Assembly: GCA_009695065.1 (NCBI GenBank)
Contig: SIBR01000016.1
Location: forward strand, 1 to 64,000
From: Opitutus sp.
Lineage (GTDB): Bacteria > Verrucomicrobiota > Verrucomicrobiae > Opitutales > Opitutaceae
Direction of reading: 5' to 3'
DNA: 64,000 nucleotides
Part shown: piece by piece, positions 26,718 through 36,019 of the stretch
Position numbering within the stretch: the first letter of the stretch is position 1
Layout of the letters: the number at the start of each line of letters is the position of its first letter
Translations under genes and position numbers: made by a program
Notes under the pieces: generated by a model
What the model saw: the letters and a program-made list of their open reading frames with translations, nothing else
Database searches by the model: none
Told to the model about the DNA's origin: nothing

Positions 26718-26827
26718 GCGCCGAGAGAACGCACCCGGCCCCTGCGCGGGAAGCTTTTTCGGCGCCACCACCCTTTGCCCCGCCCGTCGCCTCCACCCGG
26801 CTTTCTCTTCCCCAATTCGCCCCCCGT

Positions 26828-26846
26828 TGTCGACTATTCGTCGACA
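26828..26846. promoter_or_regulatory. 19-bp perfect dyad in a divergent intergenic region
   Basis: TGTCGACTATTCGTCGACA has 7-bp inverted arms around a 5-bp spacer, between the divergent methyltransferase (start 26717) and GT2 (start 26961) genes. Size and placement suit a dimeric repressor operator; there is no second copy that I noticed. Confidence 0.3.
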
Positions 26847-26960
26847 CCGAGGATTGGCCATCGTCCATCCAGTGAAGGAGCCTGATTCGCCTCCAAACCA
26901 TTCCTTCCGCCGGAGCGCGCTTGCGCACGACCCGAATCGCCGGCAAGCACGCTTACCCGC

Positions 26961-27902
26961 ATGTCTTCGGCCGCTCCCGCCCCCAAGGTCACCGTCGCGA
27001 TCCCTACCTACAATCGCGCGGAGTTCCTGCGGCAAACGCTCGCCGGCCTCGCGACGCAGCACTTTCCGCGCGATCACTTCGAAGTCCTCGTCATCGACAA
27101 CAATTCGCGCGATCACACCCGCACCGTGGTGGAGGAGTTTGCCTCCGCTCATCCCGCGCCGCGCTACATCCACGAGCCGCAACAGGGCCTCGACTACGCG
27201 CGCAATCGCGCCATCGCCGAGGCCCGCGGGGACGTGATCGTGTTCGGCGACGACGATATTCTCGTCCAACCCGACTGGCTCGCCCAGATCAGCGTGCCTC
27301 TCATCGCCGATGCAACCCACCGCATCGGTGCGGTCGGTGGCGAGGTCATTCCCGTCTTCCCCGACGGTCTGCCGGACTGGGTGCGCGAATGGCACGCACC
27401 ACTCGCCTTCCGGGCCGACGTCGGCCCTGTCAGCCCGAAGCAGTCCCCCATGGGAGCGAATCTCGCCTTCCCAAAATGGGTGTTCGCACAACTCGGACCC
27501 TTTCACACCGCGCTGGATCGCGCCGCGGGGAACTATTTTTCCGGGGGCGACAGCGAGATGATCCGGCGGGTCCGGGCCGCCGGGCTCGAGGTGTGGTTCG
27601 CTCCCGGGGCCGCGGTCCAACACCAGATGCCCGCGAGCCGGACGACGTTTCGCTACGCCGCTCGCCATGCCTTCGATTCCGCGCGTTCCCGGGTCATCGA
27701 CCGCATCGGGCAGCGCGGCGCCGGCGGCTACCTCGTGGGCCGCTTCGCCGCCAATGTCGTGAAGGCCCTCGGGTTCGCGCTGCTCGCCCTGCTCAACGGC
27801 ATTATTTTTCGCCGCGGCGCCGTGAAGAAGGCCCTCGTCCGGGCGTGGCGTTCCTGCGGCTACCTCTACCAGATCCCGCGCTCGTTCTTCGGCCAAATCT
27901 AA
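26961..27902 (+). CDS. Glycosyltransferase family 2
   Basis: 313 residues. VTVAIPTYNRAEFL opens the GT-A fold, LVIDNNSRDHT and YARNRAIAEARGDVIVFGDDDI follow, the last carrying the DxD-type metal site (about residues 94-100). ALDRAAGNYFSGGDSEM is the acceptor-loop region. The C-terminal hydrophobic segment (ALGFALLALLNGIIF) may attach it to the inner membrane. It probably extends a surface polysaccharide. Another GT2 gene follows after 69 bp. Confidence 0.88.
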   Translation: MSSAAPAPKVTVAIPTYNRAEFLRQTLAGLATQHFPRDHFEVLVIDNNSRDHTRTVVEEFASAHPAPRYIHEPQQGLDYARNRAIAEARGDVIVFGDDDILVQPDWLAQISVPLIADATHRIGAVGGEVIPVFPDGLPDWVREWHAPLAFRADVGPVSPKQSPMGANLAFPKWVFAQLGPFHTALDRAAGNYFSGGDSEMIRRVRAAGLEVWFAPGAAVQHQMPASRTTFRYAARHAFDSARSRVIDRIGQRGAGGYLVGRFAANVVKALGFALLALLNGIIFRRGAVKKALVRAWRSCGYLYQIPRSFFGQI

Positions 27903-27971
27903 CCGCAGGAGCGGCTTTACGCCGCGACCTTTATCGCCAACAAACCTCCGCGGTATGCTGACCTTCTTCCG

Positions 27972-28778
27972 TTGAGCCCGACACCTCCTCCTCTCTCCCT
28001 CTCCTTCGTGGTCGTCGCTCGCAACGAGGCGGCCAACCTGCCCCGCTGCCTTGCAAGCGCCGCGGGTTGGGTGGCGGAAATCGTCGTGGTGCTCAACGAG
28101 ACGACCGACGAAAGTGAAGCCCTCGCGCAAAAAGCCGGCGCTCGGGTGCATCGCCTGCCTTGGGAGGGCTATCGCGACACCAAGAACGCCGCGCTGGCGC
28201 TGGCCACCCACGACTGGGTCCTGTCCCTCGACGCCGACGAGGAGGTATCGCCCGAATTACGGGGAGCGCTCATCACGTTTTTCGCCCGCCCCGACCGTGA
28301 GCAATTCGCCGGCGCCCGGTTTCCCCGCAAGGTGTGGTTTATCGACCGGTGGATCACTCACGGCGACTGGTATCCCGATTACAGCCTGCGGCTGTTTCGC
28401 CGGTCGCGCGCCCGCTGGGGCGGGGACAAATTCGTCCACGAGAAGATCGAGTGCGACGGCCCGATTGCGAAGCTCCGCGGCGATCTCCACCACTACTCGT
28501 TTCCGACGCTCGCCAGCCACGTGGCGAAAATAAATCCGTTTGCCGACCTGTTTGTCCGCCAGCAGCAGGCGCGGGGCAAACGCTTCTCGCTCGTTGCCGC
28601 CTTGATCCGGCCGGGCTGGCGTTTTATCCGGGCCTACGTGGTGAAACTCGGCTTCCTCGATGGCTTTCCCGGACTCTACATCGCCGTGGCGACATCGTTC
28701 GGCGCGTTTGTCCGCTACAGCCGCCTCTACGAGGCGGAAAAGATACCGGCCTCCGCCCCGGACGCGAACCGTCGTTGA
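27972..28778 (+). CDS. Glycosyltransferase family 2, WaaE/KdtX-like
   Basis: 268 residues from a TTG at 27972; an ATG at 27955 is out of frame and hits a stop at once, so the TTG is the best start. The GT-A core reads LSFVVVARNEAANLPRCL, then WEGYRDTKNAALALATHDWVLSLDADEEV with the DxD site, and FIDRWITHGDWYPDYSLRLFRR. This arrangement is typical of the lipopolysaccharide core beta-glucosyltransferase WaaE/KdtX group. A histidine-rich segment (HYSFPTLASHVAKIN) and a hydrophobic C-terminus are also usual there. The role in core oligosaccharide is inferred from family and neighbours. Confidence 0.85.
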   Translation: MSPTPPPLSLSFVVVARNEAANLPRCLASAAGWVAEIVVVLNETTDESEALAQKAGARVHRLPWEGYRDTKNAALALATHDWVLSLDADEEVSPELRGALITFFARPDREQFAGARFPRKVWFIDRWITHGDWYPDYSLRLFRRSRARWGGDKFVHEKIECDGPIAKLRGDLHHYSFPTLASHVAKINPFADLFVRQQQARGKRFSLVAALIRPGWRFIRAYVVKLGFLDGFPGLYIAVATSFGAFVRYSRLYEAEKIPASAPDANRR

Positions 28779-28819
28779 TCGAATTTCCGGCCACCTTGTC
28801 GCATCCTTCACGGCCATTC

Positions 28820-29209
28820 ATGACTGAGAACAAGGAACCGCAGCAATTCAGCCGGCTCGCCGAGGAACTCGTCGGAGAGCTGCGGGGGGTCCCCTACGAC
28901 GAGCCCAGGCGCGCCAAGAAGCGGGCGACGCAGCCTCTGGCCGCCGTCGTGGAGCAGCTGATGCAGGCGCACCACATCGGGCGATCCTCGCCGGAACAAA
29001 CCATTCGCGACCGATGGACGGAACTCGTCGGCGCCGCCAACGCCAGTTACTCCCACGCCGTGCGCATCGAACGAAATCGCCTGCTCGTCCTCACCCTCCA
29101 CGCCGTCGTGCGCAACGAGCTTTTCCATCATCGCGAAGCGATCGTGGCCCGCCTCCGCCAGCTGCCCGGCTGCGGCGAAATCAAGTCGCTCAACCTGCGC
29201 AACGGCTGA
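28820..29209 (+). CDS. DUF721 protein, DciA-like helicase loader/operator
   Basis: 129 residues from the ATG at 28820. The C-terminal two thirds carry the DUF721 core: IRDRWTELVGAANASYSHAVRIERNRLLVLTLHAVVRNEL. DciA proteins of this family help load the replicative helicase DnaB in bacteria lacking DnaC or DnaI. The N-terminal 55 residues are charged and less conserved. It is unrelated to the glycan genes upstream and lies convergent with panC. Confidence 0.8.
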   Translation: MTENKEPQQFSRLAEELVGELRGVPYDEPRRAKKRATQPLAAVVEQLMQAHHIGRSSPEQTIRDRWTELVGAANASYSHAVRIERNRLLVLTLHAVVRNELFHHREAIVARLRQLPGCGEIKSLNLRNG

Positions 29210-29266
29210 AGGTCACGAGCGGCCAGCCGCTTGCCCGACGAAACCGCCGCCCGATTCCGCGATCGC

Positions 29267-30109
29267 TCACACGATCGCGTTGTCGATCAGCCGCACCTCA
29301 TCGACCCAGGCGGCGATCGCGAGCAGCGTGCGCCCGGGCACGAGCTCCCGCATGGGTTCCATCGTCAACGCATCGACCATCGAAACATAAATGACCCGGA
29401 TACGGTGGCGCTCGCCGAGCAAATGCGTCATTTCGGCGATGATGCGATCGGGGCTGCGCACCCCTTGCGCCACCATTTCCTTCGCTTTTTCCAAAGCGGC
29501 GGGAATGGAAAGCGCCTCCTGTCGCTGGCCGGCACTCAGATCGCGGTTGCGCACCGCCAGCACGAGGTTGTCGGATTCGCGGATGATGGGGGCGACGACG
29601 ACCTCCGTGCCAAAACACAGGTCGACGATCATCTTGCGCAAAACCGAGGCCTGCTGCGCGTCGCGCTGCCCCACGACAAGGAACTCGGGCCGCACGATAT
29701 TCAGCATCTTCGCGGTCAGGGTCGTGACCCCGCGAAAATGCGACGGCCGAGAGACACCGCAAAGCGGCTTGCTGACCGCCTCCTCGGTCACATAGGTCGA
29801 AAAACCCCGCGGCAGCATCTCCTCCGCAGAAGGCAGGAACACCACGTCGACCCCGAGTTCTCCGCACAGCCTGATATCCGCATCCGGACATCGGGGATAG
29901 CCCGCAAAATTCTCGCTCGGACCGAAAGCCAGCGGATTGGGAAACACCGACACAACCACAACTTGCGCCCGCGCGCGCGCCAGCGCGATCAAGGCCGCAT
30001 GTCCGGCGTGCAGGGCTCCGTTGGTTTGCGCGAGCGCCAAGGTCTTGCCGGCCATTTTCAGCCGGGCGGCAGCTTCGCGCATTTCCGGGACAAGTTCGAT
30101 TTTTTGCAT
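29267..30109 (-). CDS. panC: Pantothenate synthetase
   Basis: 280 residues, the usual family length, from the ATG at 30107-30109 (complement). It condenses pantoate with beta-alanine using ATP. The HIGH-like motif is in [35 protein letters not shown] is the substrate loop, and [16 protein letters not shown] and the [10 protein letters not shown] segment correspond to the conserved nucleotide-binding region. No panB or panD is adjacent. The start lies 102 bp from dapL on the opposite strand, so the two may share a divergent promoter region at 30110-30211. Confidence 0.95.
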   Translation of the reverse strand: MQKIELVPEMREAAARLKMAGKTLALAQTNGALHAGHAALIALARARAQVVVVSVFPNPLAFGPSENFAGYPRCPDADIRLCGELGVDVVFLPSAEEMLPRGFSTYVTEEAVSKPLCGVSRPSHFRGVTTLTAKMLNIVRPEFLVVGQRDAQQASVLRKMIVDLCFGTEVVVAPIIRESDNLVLAVRNRDLSAGQRQEALSIPAALEKAKEMVAQGVRSPDRIIAEMTHLLGERHRIRVIYVSMVDALTMEPMRELVPGRTLLAIAAWVDEVRLIDNAIV

Positions 30110-30211
30110 GGGGTAGTCAGGCGGGGCAACGTCGGGCTTGAACAAACCAGCCAGCCCGCGTTTGTTCAAGTTTTTCGCCCGGCTCACACCACTTCCCACG
30201 CACCTCCTGCC

Positions 30212-31435
30212 ATGATTCGCATCAACGAAAATTATACCAAGCTCAAGGCGTCCTACCTTTTCAGCGACATCGCCAAACGGGTGAACGCCTACGTCGCCGC
30301 GAATCCGGCGAAGCCCGTCATTCGCCTGGGCATCGGGGACGTCACCGAGCCGCTGCCGCCCGTCTGCGTCGAGGCGATGCACGCCGCGACGGACGAGATG
30401 GCGAAGCGCGCCACGTTCAAGGGCTACGGCCCGGAGCAGGGCTACGCCTTCCTGCGGGATGCCATCGCGCAGCACGACTACGCCGCCCGCGGCTGCAAGA
30501 TCGACGCCGATGAGATCTTCGTCTCCGACGGCTCGAAGTGCGATTGCGGCAACGTCCAGGAAATCTTCGCCACGGACGTGAAGCTCGCGATTCCCGACCC
30601 GGTCTATCCGGTCTACGTCGACACCAACGTCATGGCCGGCCGGACCGGTCAAAGCGTCGACGGCCGCTACCAGGGCGTGACCTACCTCGATAGCACGCCG
30701 GCCAACGGTTACGTGCCGGCAATCCCGGGCACCGCCACCGATCTGATCTACCTCTGCTTCCCCAACAATCCGACGGGCGCCGTCGCGACGAAGGCCCAGC
30801 TCGCGGCCTGGGTGGCCTACGCGAAGCAAAACCGCGCGATCATCCTCTTCGATTCCGCCTACGAGGCCTACATCCGGAATCCCGACATTCCCCACTCTAT
30901 CTTTGAGATCGAGGGTGCGCGCGACGTCGCGATCGAGTTCCGCAGCTTCTCGAAGACCGCCGGCTTCACGGGCACCCGCTGCGCCTACACGGTCATCCCG
31001 AAGGCGCTCGTCGGCTACGATGCCGCCGGCGGCACCCACTCCCTCCACGCCCTCTGGAATCGCCGCCATTCGACGAAGTTCAACGGTGTCGCCTACCCGA
31101 TCCAGAAAGCCGCGGCCGCCATCTACACCGACGCCGGCAAACAGCAGACGAAGGCCCTCATCGATTTCTACCTGGGCAACGCGAAACTCATTCGTGAGGC
31201 CGTGAAGAGCTGGGGTTTCTCCTGCATCGGCGGCGACAACGCCCCGTACCTGTGGGTGAACACCGGCCGCGACTCGTGGGAGTTCTTCGATCTCTTGCTC
31301 AACAAGGCCCAGGTCGTTTGCACGCCCGGCGGCGGCTTCGGCAAGTGTGGCGAAGGCCACGTGCGGATCAGCGCGTTCAACTCCCGTGAAAACGTGGCGA
31401 CCGCGCTCGCCCGCATCGGTGCCGCGCTGAAATAA
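30212..31435 (+). CDS. dapL: LL-diaminopimelate aminotransferase
   Basis: 407 residues, close to the roughly 410 usual for this PLP enzyme, which converts tetrahydrodipicolinate directly to LL-diaminopimelate for lysine and peptidoglycan. It opens with [24 protein letters not shown], typical of DapL. The PLP lysine is in [24 protein letters not shown] and [11 protein letters not shown] are fold-type I cofactor contacts. Presence of the DapL route is characteristic of chlamydiae, verrucomicrobia, plants and some other groups, and supports the taxonomic reading. Confidence 0.96.
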   Translation: MIRINENYTKLKASYLFSDIAKRVNAYVAANPAKPVIRLGIGDVTEPLPPVCVEAMHAATDEMAKRATFKGYGPEQGYAFLRDAIAQHDYAARGCKIDADEIFVSDGSKCDCGNVQEIFATDVKLAIPDPVYPVYVDTNVMAGRTGQSVDGRYQGVTYLDSTPANGYVPAIPGTATDLIYLCFPNNPTGAVATKAQLAAWVAYAKQNRAIILFDSAYEAYIRNPDIPHSIFEIEGARDVAIEFRSFSKTAGFTGTRCAYTVIPKALVGYDAAGGTHSLHALWNRRHSTKFNGVAYPIQKAAAAIYTDAGKQQTKALIDFYLGNAKLIREAVKSWGFSCIGGDNAPYLWVNTGRDSWEFFDLLLNKAQVVCTPGGGFGKCGEGHVRISAFNSRENVATALARIGAALK

Positions 31436-31485
31436 CCCGCCTCCGTCCGCCTCCCTTGAGCGGTGGCGCCAACCGCGGCCGCGCC

Positions 31486-32136
31486 CTATCCCTTCTTCGG
31501 CAGCGCGCCCGCGATCTCGGCCGCCAGGGCCACGACGGCTTCGCTCAACCGCGCGGCCAGGCTCGCCTCGCTTTTCCCATCCCAGTTCGCCGCCGGGCCG
31601 TGAAAATCACCACGCGCCACAATCGTGTTCGGCGCGACAGCGCCCGCCAGCTCCCAGACGGCGCGGAATTTAACCGCGCCCCCGGCTTCGCCCTCGCAGG
31701 CGAGCACGCGTACAATCAGCTCGAAATCGTAGTTCACTTTCACCGCCCGGAGCCCCGGGGAAAGCACCGCCCCCGCCGCCCCGCGGGCCAGTAGTTCCTC
31801 GCGCAAGACGCGGCCGATGCCGAGTTCCAGCGGTTCGCCCCAGCGCGCAAATTCCCGGAACTGAATTTCATTGTCGCCCCGCCGCACGATCAATGGCCGG
31901 ACCCGGGCATAATTTGCCAGCTCGACCTGCCGCAGGTGGATCGTCGGCCCGGGGGTGGCCACCGCTCCGGCCGCGGGGACCGTAGAAGCCGACAGCACAT
32001 AGTAGCGCGTCGGGTCGGCCTCCGCCTGCGGCAGCGGGATCGAACAACCGGGGAGGAGTCCCGAAACGCAAAGCGCAGTCATAAGCCCCAGTGCGGTGAC
32101 CGGCTGGCGTTGAAAGAAAGTAAAACCGGTGTTCAT
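31486..32136 (-). CDS. PqiC-like ABC transport auxiliary lipoprotein
   Basis: 216 residues. The lipobox LLPGC puts the lipidated cysteine at about residue 31, after a hydrophobic signal. DPTRYYVLSA and IHLRQVELANYARVRPLIVRRGDNEIQFREFARWGEPL match the ABC-type transport auxiliary lipoprotein (PqiC) family, which works with MCE proteins at the outer membrane. It is the last gene of a four-gene minus-strand operon with the MlaD protein (36 bp away), ATPase and permease. An N-terminal ATG one residue from an alternative start leaves little doubt about position. Confidence 0.88.
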   Translation of the reverse strand: MNTGFTFFQRQPVTALGLMTALCVSGLLPGCSIPLPQAEADPTRYYVLSASTVPAAGAVATPGPTIHLRQVELANYARVRPLIVRRGDNEIQFREFARWGEPLELGIGRVLREELLARGAAGAVLSPGLRAVKVNYDFELIVRVLACEGEAGGAVKFRAVWELAGAVAPNTIVARGDFHGPAANWDGKSEASLAARLSEAVVALAAEIAGALPKKG

Positions 32137-32172
32137 GGCATTCGGATCGAAGGGTTCACGTCACAGGTGCCG

Positions 32173-33177
32173 TCATTCCGGCCGCTTGCGGCCGGTGATC
32201 AGCGCGTTCGGGTTGCGCTCGAGGAAATCGACCAGCCGCTTCACCGCCTCGGCCGCTTCGTTCAGATGCTGCAAACTGTCGCCCAGTTCCTCGCCCAGCC
32301 CGCCGTGCGCCGACACGAATCGCCGGGCCTCTTCCGCGGTCGCGTTGAACGATTGGATCGTCTTTCTCGCCTCAGCGATGGTGTCCTTGAGCTGCGTGCT
32401 CGTGGGCTCTACCTGCGCATCGAGCTTCCCGATCGTCGTCCGGAGATCGGTGATCGCCCCGTTGAGATTCTCGAACGTCCGCTTAAAGTCCGGATTCGCC
32501 GCGAGTGCCTCGACCTGCTCGCCGGTTTTCTTCCACTGCTCGATCACGGCCTTCAGATCGAGACCGTTGAGCTGTTTTCTCGTGTCGGCGATGAGCGCGG
32601 TCAGGCCACGCGACAGTCCGGCAAAATCGGTCTTTTTCAGGTTCGTCAGGATTTCCGTCAAGCTGGTCTGGAATTCCGAGATGGCGGAAGGCAGCGCCGG
32701 GACCATCACGTAACGCGGATCGCGCAGGCCCGGATCGTGATTTTCCTTCGGATCGACGAAATTGAGCCCGACATACAGCAAGCCCGTCGCGAGGCTCTGA
32801 ACTTCGAGCCTCGCCCGCAGCCCGTTATCCACCAGCGCCTGCAGTTCGGCGCGGTCCGACACATTGATGGGTTTGCCGTTCCAGCCGGTGAGGGTGTCGC
32901 GGTTCAGTTCGCACACCACGGCCGCCACGGACTGGTTCAGGGCTTCGTCATAGCGGAGGTTGAGCGTCGCCACCCGGCCCACTCGCACGCCCCGCAACTT
33001 GACCGGCGACCCCTGATCCAGCCCGTTGACCGACTCATCTCCGCCGAAATAAACGACGAAACGATACGGCTTGTTGAAAAAGCTCACGCCGCCGAACGTC
33101 AGCAACGCCACCACGCCAAGGGCCAGCGCGCCGATGACGAACGCGCCCACCACTGCTGCACTTACCTTGGTCTTCAT
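32173..33177 (-). CDS. MlaD/MCE family lipid-transport substrate-binding protein
   Basis: 334 residues from the ATG at 33175-33177 (complement), chosen because it directly precedes the membrane anchor VSAAVVGAFVIGALALGVVALL. One MCE domain follows (about 38-120, FGGDESVNGLDQGSPVKLRGVRVGRV). The remainder is long alpha-helical and coiled-coil-like, as in MCE proteins that form hexameric tubes across the periplasm. It would bind phospholipids between the inner-membrane ABC unit and the PqiC-like lipoprotein. Confidence 0.9.
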   Translation of the reverse strand: MKTKVSAAVVGAFVIGALALGVVALLTFGGVSFFNKPYRFVVYFGGDESVNGLDQGSPVKLRGVRVGRVATLNLRYDEALNQSVAAVVCELNRDTLTGWNGKPINVSDRAELQALVDNGLRARLEVQSLATGLLYVGLNFVDPKENHDPGLRDPRYVMVPALPSAISEFQTSLTEILTNLKKTDFAGLSRGLTALIADTRKQLNGLDLKAVIEQWKKTGEQVEALAANPDFKRTFENLNGAITDLRTTIGKLDAQVEPTSTQLKDTIAEARKTIQSFNATAEEARRFVSAHGGLGEELGDSLQHLNEAAEAVKRLVDFLERNPNALITGRKRPE

Positions 33178-33274
33178 TGTTCGGTAGGCAAATTGAACGC
33201 AGCGGCTCCGCGAGCGCACCCCAAAAATGCAACCGGCGCGGGATGTCTGATGGGCGGGGAGGCCAAATCGTGTT

Positions 33275-34060
33275 TCATCGGAGATCGGTCGCGCCATCGC
33301 GGCGACGGAGAAATTCCGACACGCGGGGGTCGCGACTGTTCAATGCCATTTCACGCGGCCGGCCCTCGGCGATTATGCCCCTGGCATCGCGATCGAGCAT
33401 GATGGCCCGGTCCGCGATGCCAAAAATCGAGGCCAGCTCGTGCGAGACGATGACGATCGTGGTGCCGAACGTTTCGCGAATGTGCAGGATCAGTTCGTCC
33501 AGCTTGCGCGAAGTCACCGGATCCAGTCCAGCGGAGGGCTCGTCGAAGAACACGATGGATGGATCGAGCGCGAGCGCCCGGGCCAGGCCGGCGCGCTTTC
33601 TCATGCCACCGCTGATCTCCGCGGGAAAATAGTCCTCGAAGCCGCCGAGCCCCACCTGGGTAAGCTTGAAGGTGGCGAGCTCGTCGATCTGCCGCCGCGA
33701 CAGTGATGTGTACTCTTCGAGTGGCAGGGCCACATTCTGCCGCAGCGTGAGCGATGTCCACAACGCCCCGCCCTGAAACAGCATCCCGAAAGTCTTCAAC
33801 CGCGCCCGCCGGCTGGCGTGATCCGCATGGCTGAACGGCTGGCCGAGAAACTTCACCATCCCGGCTTTCGGCGTGTTCAAGCCCACGAGGTGGCGCAGCA
33901 GGGTGCTTTTGCCGCAGCCCGACCCGCCGATGATGAAAAATACTTCGCCGCGCGCGACGGTGAATGACACCTTCTCAAGCACGACGGTGTCACCGTAGCC
34001 GCACGCGAGGTCAACGACCTCGATCGCCGGTTCACTGTTGCCTGGAGTGATTTCGGCCAT
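33275..34060 (-). CDS. Mla-type lipid ABC transporter ATP-binding protein
   Basis: 261 residues from the ATG at 34058-34060 (complement). Walker A is GGSGCGKST, the signature is ISGGMRKRAGLARAL and Walker B is SIVFFDEPSAGLDP, with ISGGMRKR being typical of MlaF-like ATPases. The switch histidine is in IVSHEL. It starts five bases after the permease stop, so the two are translated together. It powers lipid movement through the MlaE-like permease. Confidence 0.93.
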   Translation of the reverse strand: MAEITPGNSEPAIEVVDLACGYGDTVVLEKVSFTVARGEVFFIIGGSGCGKSTLLRHLVGLNTPKAGMVKFLGQPFSHADHASRRARLKTFGMLFQGGALWTSLTLRQNVALPLEEYTSLSRRQIDELATFKLTQVGLGGFEDYFPAEISGGMRKRAGLARALALDPSIVFFDEPSAGLDPVTSRKLDELILHIRETFGTTIVIVSHELASIFGIADRAIMLDRDARGIIAEGRPREMALNSRDPRVSEFLRRRDGATDLR

Positions 34061-34065
34061 GCGGT

Positions 34066-35193
34066 TCAAATGTCCAGCACGTCGAACACCACGGCAAATA
34101 TCGCGTCCGCGATCACCATCATGAGGATCGCCGTCACCACCGCCGACGTGGCCGCGCGGCCCACGCCCGCCGCACTGCGTTCCGCCTGCAGGCCGCGCAG
34201 ACAACCGGCGAGGCCGATGATGAGGCCGAACGCCGAGGCCTTGATCACGCCTGACGCCACGTCGGAGAGATCCACGATGGTCAGCATTTCCACCCAGTAA
34301 GCGGTGGGTGAAATCGCGAGCAAACCGTAGGCCACAACCATGCCGCCGAGGATGCCCAGCGCATTCGCGTAGAGCGTCAGCAATGGCGTCATCACCGCGA
34401 GCGCCAGCAGCCGCGGCAGCACCAGAAGCTGCACCGCCGAAATTCCCAGCGTCTCCAGGGCGTCGATCTCCTCGTTCGTCTTCATGTTGCCGAGGGTGGC
34501 GGCAAAGGCGGCACCGGTCCGGCCCGCCAGGACGACCGCCGTCATCACCGCCCCCACTTCGCGCACCGTTGCGAGGCCGATCAGGTCGGCGATCCAGATG
34601 TCGCCGCCGAACATCCGCAGCACGATGGAGGCCGTATAGGCCAGCGTTACACCCACCAGAAAACTGACGAGGCTCACGATGGGTACCGCCATCGGCCCGC
34701 ATTGCTGCATTTCCTCCAGACAGTCGCGCCAGCGGAATTTTCCGGGCTGCCGCGCCAGACTCATCGCCCCGATGAAGCACTCCCCGACAAAATGAAAGAT
34801 GGCCCTCACGTTCGCCCCCATGCCCAGGGTCGAGAGCCCGACGCTGGCGAGAAAGTCCGTCGCCCGGTCATGGGGCACACTGGTTTCGTCGGCCTGCGCC
34901 AGCTGGCCGAGCAACTCGCGGATGTTTACCGGCAACTCCTCGATATCGCAATCGGCCCCGGTCACGCGGCACCACTGCTGGGCCTCGAACAGGAACAGCA
35001 GCAGCGACGAATCCCATCGCTCCACTCCGGCCGTTTGCAGGGCCACCCGCCGGGGGGTCCGCCCGGCCAGCAGTTCGTTCCACGCGGGCCGCGGCTCGGT
35101 CACCTGCCACGTGCCCGCGGCCGCCACCGTCAGCACCTCTTGGTCGAGACGGGCGGTCGCACGGGCGGCTAGGGTTTCTGAACGGACAGACAT
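34066..35193 (-). CDS. MlaE-like permease with N-terminal STAS domain
   Basis: 375 residues. Residues 1 to about 105 form a STAS-like domain (VALQTAGVERWDSSLLLFLFEAQQWC), equivalent to the separate MlaB subunit of enterobacteria. Residues 120-375 are the MlaE permease with five or so membrane segments and the conserved GRTGAAFAATLGNMKTNEEIDALETLGI loop that contacts the ATPase. It is the first gene of the operon and is divergent from the HAD phosphatase gene, 56 bp away. The fusion is known in some lineages; it fixes the regulatory STAS unit to the permease in one-to-one ratio. Confidence 0.93.
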   Translation of the reverse strand: MSVRSETLAARATARLDQEVLTVAAAGTWQVTEPRPAWNELLAGRTPRRVALQTAGVERWDSSLLLFLFEAQQWCRVTGADCDIEELPVNIRELLGQLAQADETSVPHDRATDFLASVGLSTLGMGANVRAIFHFVGECFIGAMSLARQPGKFRWRDCLEEMQQCGPMAVPIVSLVSFLVGVTLAYTASIVLRMFGGDIWIADLIGLATVREVGAVMTAVVLAGRTGAAFAATLGNMKTNEEIDALETLGISAVQLLVLPRLLALAVMTPLLTLYANALGILGGMVVAYGLLAISPTAYWVEMLTIVDLSDVASGVIKASAFGLIIGLAGCLRGLQAERSAAGVGRAATSAVVTAILMMVIADAIFAVVFDVLDI

Positions 35194-35249
35194 CGGCGCT
35201 CACTTCACTCGTGACAGTGCCCGCCGCCAAACCAAATCTATGCGGTTTT

Positions 35250-35894
35250 ATGCCTCAATTTGCCACAATTCTCCTGGATCTCGACGGAACCCTGGTGGAC
35301 GCGTTCACCACGATCCACCGCAGTTATGTGCATACGCTGCCCCACTTCGGCCGGCCGGCCCCGACGCTGGCCGAGATCCGCCGGGCCGTCGGTGGCGGTC
35401 TGGAGAATGCCATGCGGCACTTCCTGCCCGAGCCACTGATCGCCGAGGCCGTCAAAATGCATGTCGCCCACACCACCGCCATCCTGCTCGAGGACGTGAA
35501 ACTCATGCCGGGCGCGCTGGAGTTCGTCCGCACCCAACACGCGGCCGGGGTCACCCTCGCCGTGTTCACGAACAAGCGCGGCGAGCACTCCCGCCAGATT
35601 TGTGCGCATCTGGGCTTGGCGCCTTACCTGAAGGGCAATTTCGGCGCCCGCGATACCCCGTGGCTGAAGCCGCAGCCGGAGTTCGCCGCGCACGTCCTCA
35701 CCCAACTCGGGACGACAGCGGCATCGACGATGCTCGTCGGCGATTCACCCTTCGATGTGCAGGCGGCGCATAACGGTGGCTTCCCATGCTGGTGCGTCAC
35801 CACGGGCACGCACGACCTCGCCCAGCTGCAGGCCGCGAAAGCCGAGGCCGTGTTTACTGATCTGAAGGAGTTGCAACAGAGTCTTGAGGCCTGA
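35250..35894 (+). CDS. HAD-superfamily phosphatase, phosphoglycolate-phosphatase-like
   Basis: 214 residues from the ATG at 35250; an upstream GTG would add 13 unlikely residues. HAD motif I is LLDLDGTLVD, motif II is AVFTNK, the motif III lysine is in WLKPQPEF and motif IV is VGDSPFDVQAA. The cap insertion between motifs I and II is helical, as in subfamily IA enzymes such as Gph. Removal of phosphate from 2-phosphoglycolate or another small phosphate ester is the likely role. Confidence 0.85.
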   Translation: MPQFATILLDLDGTLVDAFTTIHRSYVHTLPHFGRPAPTLAEIRRAVGGGLENAMRHFLPEPLIAEAVKMHVAHTTAILLEDVKLMPGALEFVRTQHAAGVTLAVFTNKRGEHSRQICAHLGLAPYLKGNFGARDTPWLKPQPEFAAHVLTQLGTTAASTMLVGDSPFDVQAAHNGGFPCWCVTTGTHDLAQLQAAKAEAVFTDLKELQQSLEA

Positions 35895-36019
35895 GCGGCC
35901 CCTACGCCGACGACCCCGTGGGGCAGCCATCCGGTTGCCCAAAAATTCCCTTCCCCTCGCCCGCGGCAGCGGCCACGTTCACTTGGCCCTGCACCCCGCA
36001 TTCGCGTGCCAGGCCGGCC

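Noticed and set aside
26718..28211. N-terminal extension of the minus-strand methyltransferase to 28211
   Set aside because: The extension is antisense to two GT2 genes and has no recognisable domain; the ATG at 26717 gives a complete methyltransferase.
29231..30211. N-terminal extension of dapL into the panC region
   Set aside because: The extension is antisense to panC; the ATG at 30212 gives the family-typical start and length.
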